Both the position numbers and the translations under genes were made by a program. The notes below the pieces were generated by a model. That model did no database searches. It was not told the origin of the DNA and was given only the letters and a program-made list of their open reading frames with translations. From positions 28,630,254 to 28,694,253 of the forward strand of contig OV121086.1 of assembly GCA_921293015.1 (NCBI GenBank): a stretch of 64,000 nt of DNA, read 5' to 3'. This DNA comes from Phorcus lineatus. Its lineage: Eukaryota > Mollusca > Gastropoda > Trochida > Trochidae. Of the stretch, positions 1 to 15,900 are shown one piece after another (position 1 is the stretch's first letter; every line of letters starts with the position of its first letter).

Positions 1-518
1 TAAAATGAGATTAAGTGAAGGCATATAATGCATGATAAGTAAGAACTTTATCATATAAATTTTTTTCAAGGTGCCACACCAATGATGCATTGACACAAAA
101 CATCATCTTCAACATTCATATTATTGAACATAAGGTGTCATCCTATTAAAAAAAGAAATATTTCTCTACAGATCTAAGATATCATGCTAGGAAAACTTTA
201 TTTCATTAATAAACATTCGAGAAGCAAACAGAAAACCAAGACAAGAACAGACAAAGAATATTTTACGAATGCTTTGGTCAAGTCGTTGCTGGCATAAACA
301 AGCCAGCATAACTATCACTCTTAATACACAAAATAATCACAACTATGGCAACACGGCTGATGGGGAGTTTTCTTTGAATGTTCCTCACATCAATACAAGG
401 TCATAATCCTTCAAAATTTAAATATGCATGAATAGGACATTCATGAGGAATTATCATATATCACGGTGACTATGAGAATAAATCGTCAGATGGCATTGAC
501 CTGCCTGTTGAAGCTCAC
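1..518 (-). other. ANKRD16 intron 3 (partial)
   Basis: AT-rich sequence downstream of the exon 3 donor. I translated the minus strand here looking for the expected next repeat (GHLxAVxxLL type) and saw none, so it is taken as intron. Confidence 0.6.
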
Positions 519-2192
<1,674 letters not shown>

Positions 2193-2416
2193 TTGTTCCA
2201 GAGTTGCCTCCCTTGAAAGATTTCCGGATCGCTTACAATCATTTAAAAAACTTATAATACAATTAATCGTAATTAATCACAGTTAAATCGTCAAGTATTA
2301 AAACAGAGATATGAGACATAGGAATCTATATTAAGGAGTGTACTTACACCTCTGAGATGTAGTTGATGTTAACATTTCAAAGTGATACTTTGGTAAATGT
2401 CATAAGTGACATTGTA
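2193..2416. promoter_or_regulatory. Shared 5' region between ANKRD16 and FBH1
   Basis: Only 224 bp lie between the two divergent start codons, so both transcription starts and the 5' untranslated regions should fall here or inside the first exons. The sequence is AT-rich with homopolymer runs and no clear TATA box at a sensible position, CCAAT box or CpG-dense core. An in-frame TAG at 2360-2362 limits the FBH1 start to the ATG at 2366 or the one at 2417. Bidirectional promoter function is inferred from spacing only. Confidence 0.6.
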
Positions 2417-3928
2417 ATGGACACAGGCGGGGGGAAAAGAAAAAGTAAACGGAAGAAAACTTCTCTTAGTAGCTCGAATGACGAGAGCAACGGATACAAC
2501 ATAGGTTTACAATCATCAACAAATGATGCTGTTTCGCAAAACAGTGTTTCATCCGCTTGCCATTCTTCAGTAAAAGACGAAAGTCTGTGTTTTCGAAGTG
2601 AGGAAAGTGAAAGTGAGATTCAACAATTACAAAAATGGGATGACAGCAATGAAGAACATAACAATTCCTTGTCACATGTCAAAAGAGAGGAATATGCAGT
2701 AAGTAAGAAGAGGAAAATCCACTTGTCTTACCTTGATTGTAGAGAGCTTTCAAATTCTACATCTGGTGCTAAAGCTTTGTCAAAACCTTTTGAAGTACCA
2801 AAAAGCAACAAAGATCCGAATAGATATCTACACCCTCGTAGTTTTCGAAAATCTTTTAGGAGAGGTGCACATACATGTAGCTCTAAATCAACACAGAATT
2901 TTAGCAACCTGGGAACGTATGAAAGTGAAATCAAAGAAAGCTTGAATTCAAAATGTCCGGAGATTGTTTCTGTGAATGAACACTCTGAAAATATTCAAAA
3001 TGAATCAAATCTACCAGCAGCAAGCTTATCTCATAAAGAATTTGGGTTCACTAGAGCTTCATCACTATTATTAAGCTCACAAGAAAAGACATCTCTAAAA
3101 GAGGAATACAATACATCTGGCAAACATTCATATGTGGGAAATGCAGGTTCTAGAATAAGTGATGTATCTTCTTCAAGTTTTGCTTCAGCATCTAGTCTTC
3201 TTGGTCTTACAGAATCCCAGATAGAAGCAGGTGGATTTACTTCGAAAAAAACTGTTTCAGAAAAATTATGTCAGCGTACAAACACCAAGATACAACGGGC
3301 TAAAGATAAGGCAGGACCTTTCCAAAAAAGCATTTCAAACTTTTTCACTCAATCAATGAAGCAGTCCACCTCGCCAAGAAAGTTAGTCAAGGAACAGAAG
3401 GAAACCACCAGCAATTCTTCACCAGAAATGTACAAAATTCCATCTAAAATGTATTCCCCAATAAAGCAAGTTTCTCAGTGTATTTATATTAGTGACAGTA
3501 GTCCAGATAGCTCACAAGGCTCTAGTCAAGAATTTAAAAGGAAATCCAATCTTCAAAATAATGTTGCAGTGAAGAAATTATTTGAAGGTCAAAAGTCGCT
3601 TGCTTCTGGGCAATCTTTGCCAAAGAAAAGAAAGCAAAGTTCATCACAACCAACTGCTACACACACATCAAGAAGTTTTAATTTTTCAACTCAAGTAAAG
3701 GAAGAACCAAATCTGAAAGAAGAGAAGCAGAAAATGTATAAAGATACATTTGGACTTGTAGGAGAAGGATCATCAACCTCTTTTGATGAGCAGTGTACGA
3801 TCAATTATTTTGAAATTCTGCCATTGGACATCATTGAACTGATCTTTTCACAGCTTCCTATTTTGGATTTGTGCCTAAACAGCAACAGAGTGTGTCTTCA
3901 GTGGAATGATATTATTTCTGATCCAAGG
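2417..3928 (+). CDS. FBH1: FBH1 exon 1: N-terminus, PIP box and most of the F-box
   Basis: 1512 bp, residues 1-504. It starts [14 protein letters not shown], a likely nuclear localisation signal. [15 protein letters not shown] at 97-111, then [18 protein letters not shown] at 123-140, resembles the extreme N-terminus I recall for vertebrate FBH1. QKSISNFF (nt 3323-3346) fits the PIP-box pattern Qxx[ILM]xx[FY][FY]. The F-box ends the exon ([20 protein letters not shown], then [15 protein letters not shown]). The donor is CCAAGG|GTAATT. Confidence 0.93.
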
Positions 3929-6900
3929 GTAATTGTGTATTAAATTATTTGAAAATTTACTTTATTTGTTTTTGTGAAGATTAAAGATAGATATCTGATG
4001 ATGTTATGATAACAGATTTATATGTCTTTTGACATATTAAATCAAATTGTTTCTGTTCATTATATAGAGGTAGTTTAAAACAGACTACATAACGTATTGA
4101 TATATAAGATTAAGAAATGAAATTCAATAAGAGCTTATCAATAGTCTGGAGAGGGGAAGGTGGAGATGTTGTTGTCATCACATCTAATGCAAATGTTCAT
4201 TGATGGCATTTGTTTATGTTTGTGAGTTTATAATATAGTAATATAATCTCTCACATCTTCATCAAACTAAATAAATATCGTGACTTTTACAGTTTGTCCC
4301 ATGGAAGAAGAAATATCACAAGCTGAAGGCAGCTCAAGGAGATATTCTTAAAGAAATCAAGGACATCATGGCTAAATCTGACATGACCCTTCCACAAAAA
4401 TATCTGAAAGGGCTCATTAGGTAGATGACATTTGAATTCTTTTACTTAAACTTTGTATATTATTTCCTACCCTTTTTGTCAAAACTCTTGATAGTTTTAA
4501 TAATGAGTACCATTTCTCATTTCCTTTTTGCGATTTATTGTAATACAGAAAAGTGTATTTAGATTTAGATATTTTAAATAAAATACTGCATGTAATGCCC
4601 AGAGCTTTACTCATAAGCTATTGATGCCTCTTTCTCCAATTTTAATACATATATAAGTCATGATACAAAGATCCTCCTAAGAAAATAAGATTAATAGCAA
4701 TTTTTGTTTTCTGTTGTCTTAATCTTTGAAGAAAACAGTTTGTCTTGCAACTCTTAAGCATAATTTATTTGCAAAGTTACAAAACCCCTTAATAGAATTA
4801 TCAGCCAGATTATACTGCTGAAATGTCCATATTCTGATAGGCTATATTATATTTCATACACATGCTTTTAACCTTAGATGGCCCTCCAGAAAGATTTTTA
4901 ACAAAAGCATGTAGTGGAAGCTATGCTCCTTATCAATTCACTAGTTTTTTCTTAAAAAGTTTAGCACTATGAAAATGTCCACAGGTATATGAAAGATTTC
5001 AAGCCCGTGACGGCACTGAACATGACATCTTGTCTATGCAGTCACCCCAAGTATGAGTGGGCCACTGCTCTTATCAAGGAGAGGGTGCCTGAATGTCTTG
5101 ACAATGGGGTGAGTTGTTGATCCTGAAGGTTGTTATTGAACATCATAGATAGATGGGTAGTTAGGTAGATATTCTTCCTTAGTTCCTCCATCAGTTAAAT
5201 ATTGCAAAGTACAAAATTCCCAAACAGGATATTTCACAAATTACAGTCACTGTATTCATAAAAGTGTTTCCATTTGCTCACAGCAGAGCTAACAGTTAGC
5301 ATGACATTTTTCCCAAATATCAGATTTTAAGACGTCTTTGCGGAAGATCTTCATCTTCATTCCATAGAAAATCAGACATCTCAACTTTTAAAATATGTTT
5401 AAAATTGTTAATAAGTATAATACTGTTGCATACATAGAAAAATGCTGTAACCAGAAAATATGAAATTGAACCTACCTATTGAATAAGACATACAGGGCAA
5501 GCAAACATGAGTGATGAAATGAAAAGGTGAATGGTTGTCAATTTTCTTAGATGTCTGTTTTCAGTAGGTTTTCTTCAAACCATGATCTGGTCATGGACAT
5601 TTCTTTTCTAGAGATGGTAGAGATGCCACTTTATGAAAATTAAGTGATATCATAACTAAAACACAAAATCTCATCTATCATTCCCTTCCAGGTAGCCAAC
5701 CCATGGAGTGTAATGACAACCCTGGTCGTCATCTCGGACAGTGTGGCTGATGTCCAGAAGATCTTGACCTGTCTGTCGGTCAGTCAGTCCCAGTGCACCT
5801 CAATGGAAGTGATAGAGTGTCTCTACTGCATTGCCTCCTTCCTCTATGTCTTCAGGCTCAAGTCCGGGGCGGATGTTTGGAGTGGGTATGTTCACACAGA
5901 CAGTGCCATAACCTGGATACTTTTCCTACTAGTTGTCAAGAATATGTGAAAGGGTATTGTATCTTTCCTCTATGTCTCCAAACTTGATGCCTATGTACAC
6001 ACGAGCAGTAGTAGAATTCCATATATTCATTGAAAAAAATGTATACATGATATAATACAAAGTTCAGACTGATGCAAAAACAGTGAGCAACCTACTAGCA
6101 GCTCGGAATAGTTTAGATTTATTTGAAGTCATGAGTGTTTGAGAGTGAAAATAGTAGTCAGTTGCCTTGTGAGATCTGTTGAATGTCATAAGGTTAACTC
6201 AGATATCTACTAGCTTTCATGCTCTATATATTGAGCTCTATATTGACACTCAACCTGTGTTCATTGAGTGAAATTAGTTGTTTATGCTTCATTATTTCAG
6301 GATGCACTACCGAGTGTTCTATGCATTGTATTTGTATGAAAACTCGTTGGTGTCCAACCATGGAATGCTACAAGATGCAATGTCCAGCAGTGCATCTGGT
6401 CAGCAGACCATTGTGAAATACAGGTGATAACCTTTTGATTGAATTTTCTATTATACCTATTTAGGAAAGTGTTTTCAATTCATGTATGTGTTTCAACTAA
6501 GAATGTAATACTCATGTCTATCATACTCCCAATTCTCAAGCTCAGATTTATTTGTTATTGAATTCTTTTAAGTCAGCTGAGGAGGAGTGGTTCATCGCCT
6601 ATAAATATCCACCTATCTATGTGGAAATGTTAATGGGCTTCTCCTTTAATTTGAAAATGTCTATGTAGATGCATGTATATATAGTGTAGTAAAAAGAAAT
6701 CGTCTGTTCATGAAATTAATTTTGATTGATTATGATTTAAATATTTTTAGTCAAAGTGGAACATCAGTACGTCTGACCCATGAGCAAGTACGGATCATCA
6801 AACACACACCAAATCATGGAGATACAATCAAGATCATTGCATTCGCAGGTTTGTGAAATTGAAGAAATAACATGCATGTGTATCTCCAAAATATGCTTTT

Positions 6901-9900
6901 GAAGTCAAATTCATTTGGTAAATATGCACATAGAAGATAAGCTATCTATTACCCCTTCAGCTATACAAGTTGAATCTGTCCCACTCTAACTTCAAATCAT
7001 TTGAGTCCATTTAGATCTTTAAACAGTAGTTCTTTACAGTCATGAGTTGCTTCCCTTACTATACGCTTTCTGTGGTCAAATTGAAAACTAGTTGCAACAA
7101 ATTTAAATAAACTTAGCCATGTAAATCAGAGCAAAAGATAACTTAATAATGTACTCCCTTGTGTTTATCTCAAGTAAGTATCTGAATATTTATTTTAGTA
7201 ACAAATTTATCTGTAATGTGAGAAAAGAAAGCTAGCCAATGTTATGAATCATAAATTCCTAAATTATCATAACTGCATACTGTTTGAACATAACTGATGC
7301 CAACAAAATAAAGCCTGATATGCCCATTCCCTATCACAAAGATTTAAGATTAGATAAAACATTTTTATTTGAAAGCAAAACTTTGACGGGTAAATTTGTA
7401 TCTTCATATCACAACTTCCTTCAAACAACCACACAGTGGACTGGTAGACATATTGGATCTTGCAGCACATACTACAACTGGTATATTACTGCCTCTCTTG
7501 GTCAGAAAATGTTAGGCCATCGTCTTTTTCTTTAGAAATATCCCTTTAATATTCTATGAAGATTTGGATAATGCTACACACTGTTTGTTTTAATTTGTGG
7601 CCTTGAGTCAGTGTAAAAAGTGTATTTGAATTGTTAGGCGAATGACTTCCAACTTGTTGCTACCATATGCACTCAGACTCTATTTAAAAAAATAGTCATC
7701 ATATACTCCTTACAGTGTCATTTTAAAATATATATAGTTACAGTACCTGCCACTGCCTACAAGTTTGTGGGCTTTAAAGTGAGGTAACAACTTTGGTCCA
7801 AATGGATATCAGATTAAAATTGTTTTTTGGCCCCTTGACCCGTCAAGCAAGCTAAGTTTGGCATTTCTTTATGAAATACCAACCTATTTCAGCATTTATT
7901 AAAATTAAAGAATACTTGAATGCACTAGAACTTACATTTATTAAGTTTTAAAAAGATTAATGCGCAATTAAGCAAATACATATCCTGTGGCCCTGGTAAA
8001 TATTGAAGTGCATTATGAGGTCAATGAGAAAATAAAAGGGGATATAAAATCCAACAATATTTTCTATTCTAGGAACCGGCAAGACCACAACTCTAGTCCG
8101 CTACACGCAGATGAGGCCAGACAAGAAGTTTCTACTTGTTGTATACAATAAGTGAGTACCTGTGATTGATTTATGTCAGATCAGAAACTGAATCTACATT
8201 ATGGAACTGTCTGTATGTAGTATAGTTCGAGTGTAAATTATTTTCCTTTCCCCTGCATGCTTTATATATCCAAATACTTGCAACAGCGATTGAAGTTATA
8301 CATCTATAATTCTTGTTAAAACTGAAAACCCCTTTAATGGTTTGTTAACATATTTGAAGGCATTTAATTACACAATTTTTACCATAAATGTATATAAAAA
8401 ATGGTTCATTTTGGAAAATTATGTCTCCCCCAAAGGGTGTCCATGTTAGCATTTCCATTCGTTTCCGGAGCATAACTCTGAAATTACTTGATTAATATTC
8501 ACCAAATTTGGTATACATCCCCTTCATATCATGAAGATGTGCCTTTTGGGGAATCCGGTTTCTTTTCAATTTCAATTTTTTTTTTCCATGGCAACAGTAT
8601 GGACTTTGTCATTTTGAAGGATAGGGTTAGTTTCCTGAGCATAACTTTGAAACTACATGACCAATCAATAGATTCCAGTATAAAAGGTATATCAATAACT
8701 GTCTTGGAATTTGATATACCGGTTGATTTCAACATTTGACAACTCTGTCCCCAAAAAATCAGTACTATTAAATTGAATAATATGTACATAATATTTTGTC
8801 AAGCATGACAAACTGCAGAGATGTTGATTAACCAAAACTTAAGGTTTATGATGTTTTTAAAAAATATTATTAAATTTGATTTGAGTTTAAAACTTGTTTT
8901 AAGGAATTTTCAAAAACAAAATTATGCTTAAATGGTGTATGGGGGAGTCATGTGTTTTTAATCGTAAAAACACTTTCTGGTTTGAATTAGCATGTGAATT
9001 GTTTTACATTTATTTCTGTCTGGGTTTGTTGCTTGATTGTGATATCTTTTAGTTGAGCTACCTTGTTGTCAATTTTATCTTTATCACGATCAATGATACA
9101 CATTTTATGGTTTTCAGATCTGTCCAGGAGCATGCACAGACTCAATTCCCCCAAAATGTGACATGTAAAACAGGACATGCACTGGCATTTGCCAAGAAAG
9201 GAAGAATGTAAGAAAATCACACTATCTTAAAGTGACACAGAGTATGTTTCATGAATTTTTATGTGGCTTAGATGAGAGCCAAAATACCATCTACCTTGAA
9301 TTATGTCCAAACATTCTCCGAAGCTTGCATCTTTATCTCTAAATGCCTTGACTGTGAGATCATGTGAAAGAAATGTGGCACGTCAGGCTTAATGTTTATT
9401 AATTTACATAAATTAATCATTGAAACCATATCAAACAATTTAAGAAGTTTAGGATAGTTTAAGAAGAATAAACTTTATGAAACGTCTTACTTGTCTCCAG
9501 GTACATGGCAAAGAAGAAGCTACGTAATCTGAAGGTGTATGAAATAAGCCAGGTATTACCTGCCAGGAAGGGTCACAACCTTTATATCCAGTCCAAGTTT
9601 GTCATGGAAACCATCAACAATTTCTGCAGTTCTGCAGATGATAACATCACGAGTGCACACGTGCCTGACTCGCGCCTTGATGAAGCTTCAGGGAACAAGG
9701 TGGCCATAGACCATGCCACCAAGATGGTGAGAGAATTGATGATGAATGGCAGTGTTACTTTTCAAGGATAAATTTAATTAAAAAACATTGGAGTGACTGT
9801 TACGATGAAATCCTTTTTCATTGAAATATTTTACATGTTTAGAAAATTTACTTATATTAACAAACAAATTTATCTGTGGTTTCATAATTTGAAAATGTTA

Positions 9901-12900
9901 TAAAGATTATGGTATTTCATGGTGTTTGAAATTCATGTCCTGAATAAGGAATAATGAAATTTTGTCTTCTAAAACAAATGTGTTATTTTGCTTGACTAAT
10001 TATCATCATCAATTGAACTGTTCCTACTTTTCTTGAAGAAAACAAATGTACAGACCGAAAATGAAAACTCCTCAATCTTGTTATCTCCCTAACATTCAAG
10101 GTGTATGCTCATGTCAAGGATAAGCATGATGGAGTAGTGATTCTAATGTCACAATGTTTAAGTGTTCTTCAATTCCGGTGTAGGGAACTAGAACCCATCA
10201 ATCCCCTCTCTAAATCACAGCAGATGGAAATGATTGGTTCTATTAAGGTGGATGAATGTGTTTATGCCATCAATATTGTCTTCGCTTTTCGGAAGGGTGA
10301 TATCTTCTTTGAAAAAATGTTTACTTATTACTTGGGTTGCAAACCAGATTTCATCCCTCATGTCTAATGAAGTTGTTTGCTTTTTACCTGTGAAGGCAGA
10401 TAGAAGTACCTGAAACAAATTTATTGTTTAAATTTCAATAAACCCAATTTGGCAATCAATTTCAGGAATATGAATTTTCGTGTTAAAGATATAAACCCTT
10501 ATAGTATTGATAATAAATCCTTATAATTTCTCCTTGAAGGTTTATTCAGATACCTGTGGCAGAGAGTGGATGTATATAACTTTTTAAGAAGAGTCTTAAG
10601 ATAACTTATCTCTCTCCCTCCAGATGTATGTGGATGGTGAAGAGTTTTTAGTTCACGATACCATGAACTTATCTCTATCTAGGTGTGAGCAGAATATGCA
10701 GAGTACCTGTGAGGGAAAGTTTAAAGTACATGATACATGAGATTTTAACCTAGTTTCTCTCTCTCTCAAGGTGTATGCAGAAGATGCAGAGTACCTTTGG
10801 AAGCGGATGAAGGATTTTGACGATGGACGAGTGGGGATGACACATGACGGCTACCTCAAGCTGTACCAGCTGTCCCGTCCGCAACTGTATCAGTATGACA
10901 TGATCCTGATAGACGAAGCTCAGGATCTAACCCCAGGTGACAAACTTTCACAACAACAAACATATTCTTATCAAGATAATGGGACATCCTACCATGTCAA
11001 TTCAGTTCTTTATTATCCATAAATTGAACAACTCATCATGATAACGTAAAGATTTATAGATATACAGTTTTTACACTTTCTTAGACTTACATCTGTATCT
11101 TTATATCTTCAATATACAATTGAAAGGTTATTAGTGTAGTGTAAGTGTATATGGATCGTGATTGCTTGCTGGATCTTATGCACTTTGACATGATAATAAA
11201 ACAATGCAGGTGGTTATTTAGAAATTTTGAATGTTTTCATATAATTTCACATTTATAGATGGAAAAGAATTAACAGGAAATTTTGAGGTATTTCCTTGAT
11301 ATTTCAGCTGTGATAGACATCCTGATCCACCAGGAGCAGGCCAAGATCCTGGTAGGAGATCCACATCAACAAATCTACTCCTTCCGCGGGGCCGTCAATG
11401 CCATGCGGCAGATTCCATCCTCACACACCTTCTATCTTACTCAGGTAGGAATTATAGGCTTCTTCTTTACTTTCACCCTCTTCAAATTCCAGGGTAGATA
11501 CGGCAGTGCTTGCTTTGTGTTTTTTCAACTTAGGGCTTTAGTTTGAATCTTGTGCCGCCTAGGGAACTTTTTTGCAGCAGAGGTCTAGTTACTGTGTTGT
11601 GGGTGATGGTTGTGGTCTTATGTTTGAATATTTCATTGCTCTTGAGCACCCCTATGCCCTTCATTTTAGTTATCAACATTGTAAATGCATTTCAGTGTGG
11701 CTTTATCCAGTGTTCCAGCTGCATATGCATTTATTTGTTCAATGAGTTTAAAAAGGGTATCAAGGATTTGAATTTTATTCCTAGTCACTTGTATTGTAAC
11801 AAACTAAAAATTGCCATTTTGTCTTTCTCAACTGTTTATTGAATTTGGCATCAAACTTGTTTCCAGTCTTTCAGATTTGGACCAGAGATTGCCCACGTAG
11901 CAGCGAGCTGTTTGGAACTGTTCAAGAATGTGCGGGACAAAACGTTAGTTGGACATGGCACTGCAGGTACAAAATAGGCAGATAATGTTTTTGCATGATT
12001 ATCCAAAAAAATTTCAAAACATTAATTTTCCCAGCGCAATTAAATGTAACATTTTATCACAAATGCCTGTTTGTCATATTAGATTTTCATATTCAATAGA
12101 CCTTGTGGAACCACTTCATCTTGGTTCTATCTGTCACAGGACATGTTCGAGGAGAGAAGGCTGGACAAGTTGCCATGATTTCAAGACTCAACTTTACAGT
12201 GTTCAGTGAAGCTGTCAAGAAATGCTGCTATGCTTCAGAGAACTATAAAGTGGCTTTTGTTGGGGTGAGAAATCGTTCTGTCAATATGCATATCTTCTTA
12301 TTCACATTGCATAGTCAAAGAAATCTCTTTGCTTAGGTTTACTTTGTGAATAAAGTTAAGTGAATTAAATCTATCCGAAATGACCTTTCAGCATCAGTTC
12401 AACTAAAGAATGAAATAAACCATCAATTTGATACAACTTCACCTTGAATTTAAGAGAATTTTTCTGCATACCTATTTCGTTATATATCTTCCAGGGTACA
12501 GATGCATTTGGGTTCCCAATGATCCGGGATATCTACACTCTAATGCTGAGTGAGCAAGATAGGAAGAAAGGTCAGTAATAAATGAGCTATTAGAAATTAT
12601 TGATTTTAGAAATATGGGTGGCAAGTTTTATATTTATGTACTTCACAGTGCTTCTTGGATCATTCCATGTCTATTCATCATACTTAAACATAAATAAATA
12701 TGTACATTGTAATGAGGAGTCATGGTTATACTGAACATAATTTTCTATATTCAGTTAGTCATGGGTTATCGTTTGATCATGAGGAAGCACAGTGCAATCA
12801 AACTTGTAACATTTTTCTGATTATCTATCAGTGTCATATTATTCCTTAATCTTTGGAATGAGAACTACAAAGGGATGTAGATTTGCATAGACAGTATTAT

Positions 12901-15900
12901 GCCATATGCATTTTTAGGAGGAATAAAACTGAATATTTTCAGACAAGCACGTGATACAGAACAAGCTGATCAGCAAATTCCAGAACCTGGCAGAACTTGA
13001 GAAATATGCAACACGGGTGATGGATGTTGAACTTCTCGGCAAGATTCGCATCGTCAAGACTTTCCACACCGGCATCCCCCTCTACCTTAGCAAGATTCAG
13101 TCCAAATGCGTCAGAGACACTACACAGGCTGGTATGTGTTGTCTAATCGTTTTTTAATTTGATTTCATTTGGGTAATGAGAAAATATAGATAACACCTTT
13201 TGTGTTTTGTTTAAGGAAATTTCAACAACCTGGTGCTTGTTGCTTCTTGGTAAGAATGAAAACATTATAAATTCACATTTATCTTGCTGATAATTGAAAG
13301 AAAGAAATTATCATTGTTTAAGAGTTTAGTTTTATTTAATGAAAGTTAACAGTGAGTATTGTTCTAAAATCCCAAACTCAGCTTTTTTAGTTCAAGCATG
13401 TTCATGTCAGTTTTACCTTTCAGACTACGTGTTCAGTACTGCACACAAAGCAAAGGGACTGGAGTTCTCCACTGTGCAAGTCTCAGATGATTTCGTACAG
13501 GTTCAAGGGGTGGATGTGACGGCTATCGGCTTCCAACGACTCAGTAAGTAGATGTTACTGCTTTTATCATGCATTATGTCCTGATAAAAATAAAACTAGC
13601 AAAAGTGAAAAGTGACAGACCAAATGGAATTTTTGCATTTTGGGTTTATTCATGTTGACCCTTTCAGAAAGGAGGAACAAGTGCAAAAGCACAAATATGA
13701 TAAATGATTGCAACATGTTTTAGCAGTTGATGATCTTGTTAATTGTTACATTTTAGATAGTGCTATCCATATGAAGAATAGCTCTCTGACAAGTCCAATG
13801 TTGGGTTTAAAACAAAACCTTGAAGCACATTCATACTGTTTAAACTTCACTCAAATCACAGTGCTGAAAAGTGTTTTTCAAACAGCAGTAATTTAGTCTG
13901 CACTCGCAAAAGATCATTAAAGCAAAAAATGCAACAACAAACTAACAATCAGAGTGACACATTATTGATTGGCTATTTTTATTCCAACAAGCAGGTATCA
14001 TGTGCCACAGGCCTCCTGTTTTTAGTTTTGAGTGTCTTTGAGAGTTCACAAACAAACCAGGCAATTTCTATAGAATAGTTATGTACCAAGAGATCAAGCT
14101 TCTGAAATCTGGAGTAAGCAAACACACTGATGAAGGGAAACAATCGACTGTTCCGCCAATAAGTCACAACACCAAAGATGATAAGTCCATTTGTTTCCTG
14201 AAGAGGATTCGGCTTATCTATGCTAAAACCCATAACATATACTATCCAAAACACTTTCTACCGACGCCTGTACTGTTAAACGACAAAACAGAGGTGTTTC
14301 ATGTTTGAAGCCAGTTCATTGGTCCACTGGACTGCAGAAGATTTGCGATTGGATAAGAGGCCAAGTAAAGGTAAAGAAATTGTCTGGACATGCCTACCTT
14401 GGATCAAGAATAAAGTGGAGATCGTTGGTACATTTACCCTGGATTTTAGAGGACGTGAAAAGCTAGATTTTCCAGCATAGAAACCTGCATGTTTACTTTG
14501 CAAGTTTAATATCTAAAGAACACCCGTCAAAGCCTCTCCTTGGGCTTAATATTTATAACTTTGAATCCCTTAAGAGGAGCAAGACTTATTTATTTTCATT
14601 AAAAGAACCCGCATGTTTGAGCTACCTTTGTTTAAAGTTTTCAAATTCATAGTGATGAAATATCGTTCAATTACAACATGACATATATACATTCTAGAAG
14701 AATTTACTTAGAACATGTTTGTGTCTATGTTTCTGTAAACTTTAAATCTTGGGATTACTTTTGTTTCTATTTTATTATGAAATGTATGTGGTGAGGGATC
14801 AAGTCATGTTAGTGGCAAATTCTTGTTTTAGACGATTGATATTTTGTACAAATTCCATCACATGATGTATCATTATTTTCATATACTACCATTGAAAAAA
14901 TGTAACTTAGATTTTGTATACAGCTAATATTGAGAAGTGTGTGTGCTCGGAATGACAATGGCTATGCTTCATTCGTATAAGCTGCATATATGCTGGATCT
15001 GTGACAGGCGTATAAAAGGTCTACCACAGGCTCAGGTTAAATCAAGTTTTTCAGCAGGACACAGCATACCTCCGAGAGAAGCTCCCAAAGGCATTTCATT
15101 TATATGATACAAATATTTTTCAAACATTTCTGAACATGAATATAATAGTATACTATGATAATATAATAATATATGAATGCATCAATGACATGTAATGCAC
15201 ATTGAAGTTTAACCGTGTTTGGTAAAGAAGAACTGGTTACCACTAATGCAGTTGAGATGATCACAAGCTGAACAAAACCTCAGTGTCAGTATATCAATGA
15301 ACAGAGAAATTTGAGAATTGTGGGTATGTTGGAGAGAACAACTCCACTGTGGCCGGTTGCCCGACCGTACTGTAAATAAAAAACATTACACACTAGCTCC
15401 TTTGTTTTATTCGGGTATTTATTTTTCATGCTAACTCACATTGTCTTTGGAATGCATATACCTAGGTGTTTTGTCATTTTGAACACCTGGTCTGGCCATA
15501 GACCCCTGATATGATGATTTTTAACTTTGAAAATAAAGTAAAATCTTTGTTTTTCAAATCAAAGCTTAGACACTCATTGAAATTGCAATTTTCAACAAGA
15601 AACAATTACAAATGTATCAATCGAAACAAATTTATCAATCGAAACAAATGTATCAATCGAAACAAATGTATCAATCGAAACAAATGTATCAATCGAAACA
15701 AATGTATCCATTGGAAAATTGGCTTGAACATGGACCTGTTGGTTTCAAGCCAAGCCAGTTGAAATTACAAAATAATTAAAACCTAAAGTAGAATATTATT
15801 TTGAGTGATACTTAATACATTAAGAATTATTAGCTCATCTGGCACGGCATGGCATAAGGTTCGGCATCTGTCCGTCCATCCGTCTGTCCTGTAAACTTTT

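Noticed and set aside
2363..3943. A single-exon 526-residue protein starting with TTG at 2363
   Set aside because: It is FBH1 exon 1 read through its donor at 3929; the TTG is not a eukaryotic start and the last five codons are intronic.
10101..10367. Extra FBH1 exon starting [11 protein letters not shown]
   Set aside because: It has an acceptor-like CAAG and some likeness to the exon 10 start, but splicing exon 9 to 10771 gives the conserved protein directly and nothing in this frame matches the family.
15511..15762. Repetitive CINRNK protein
   Set aside because: A product of the 18-bp tandem repeat inside an FBH1 intron.
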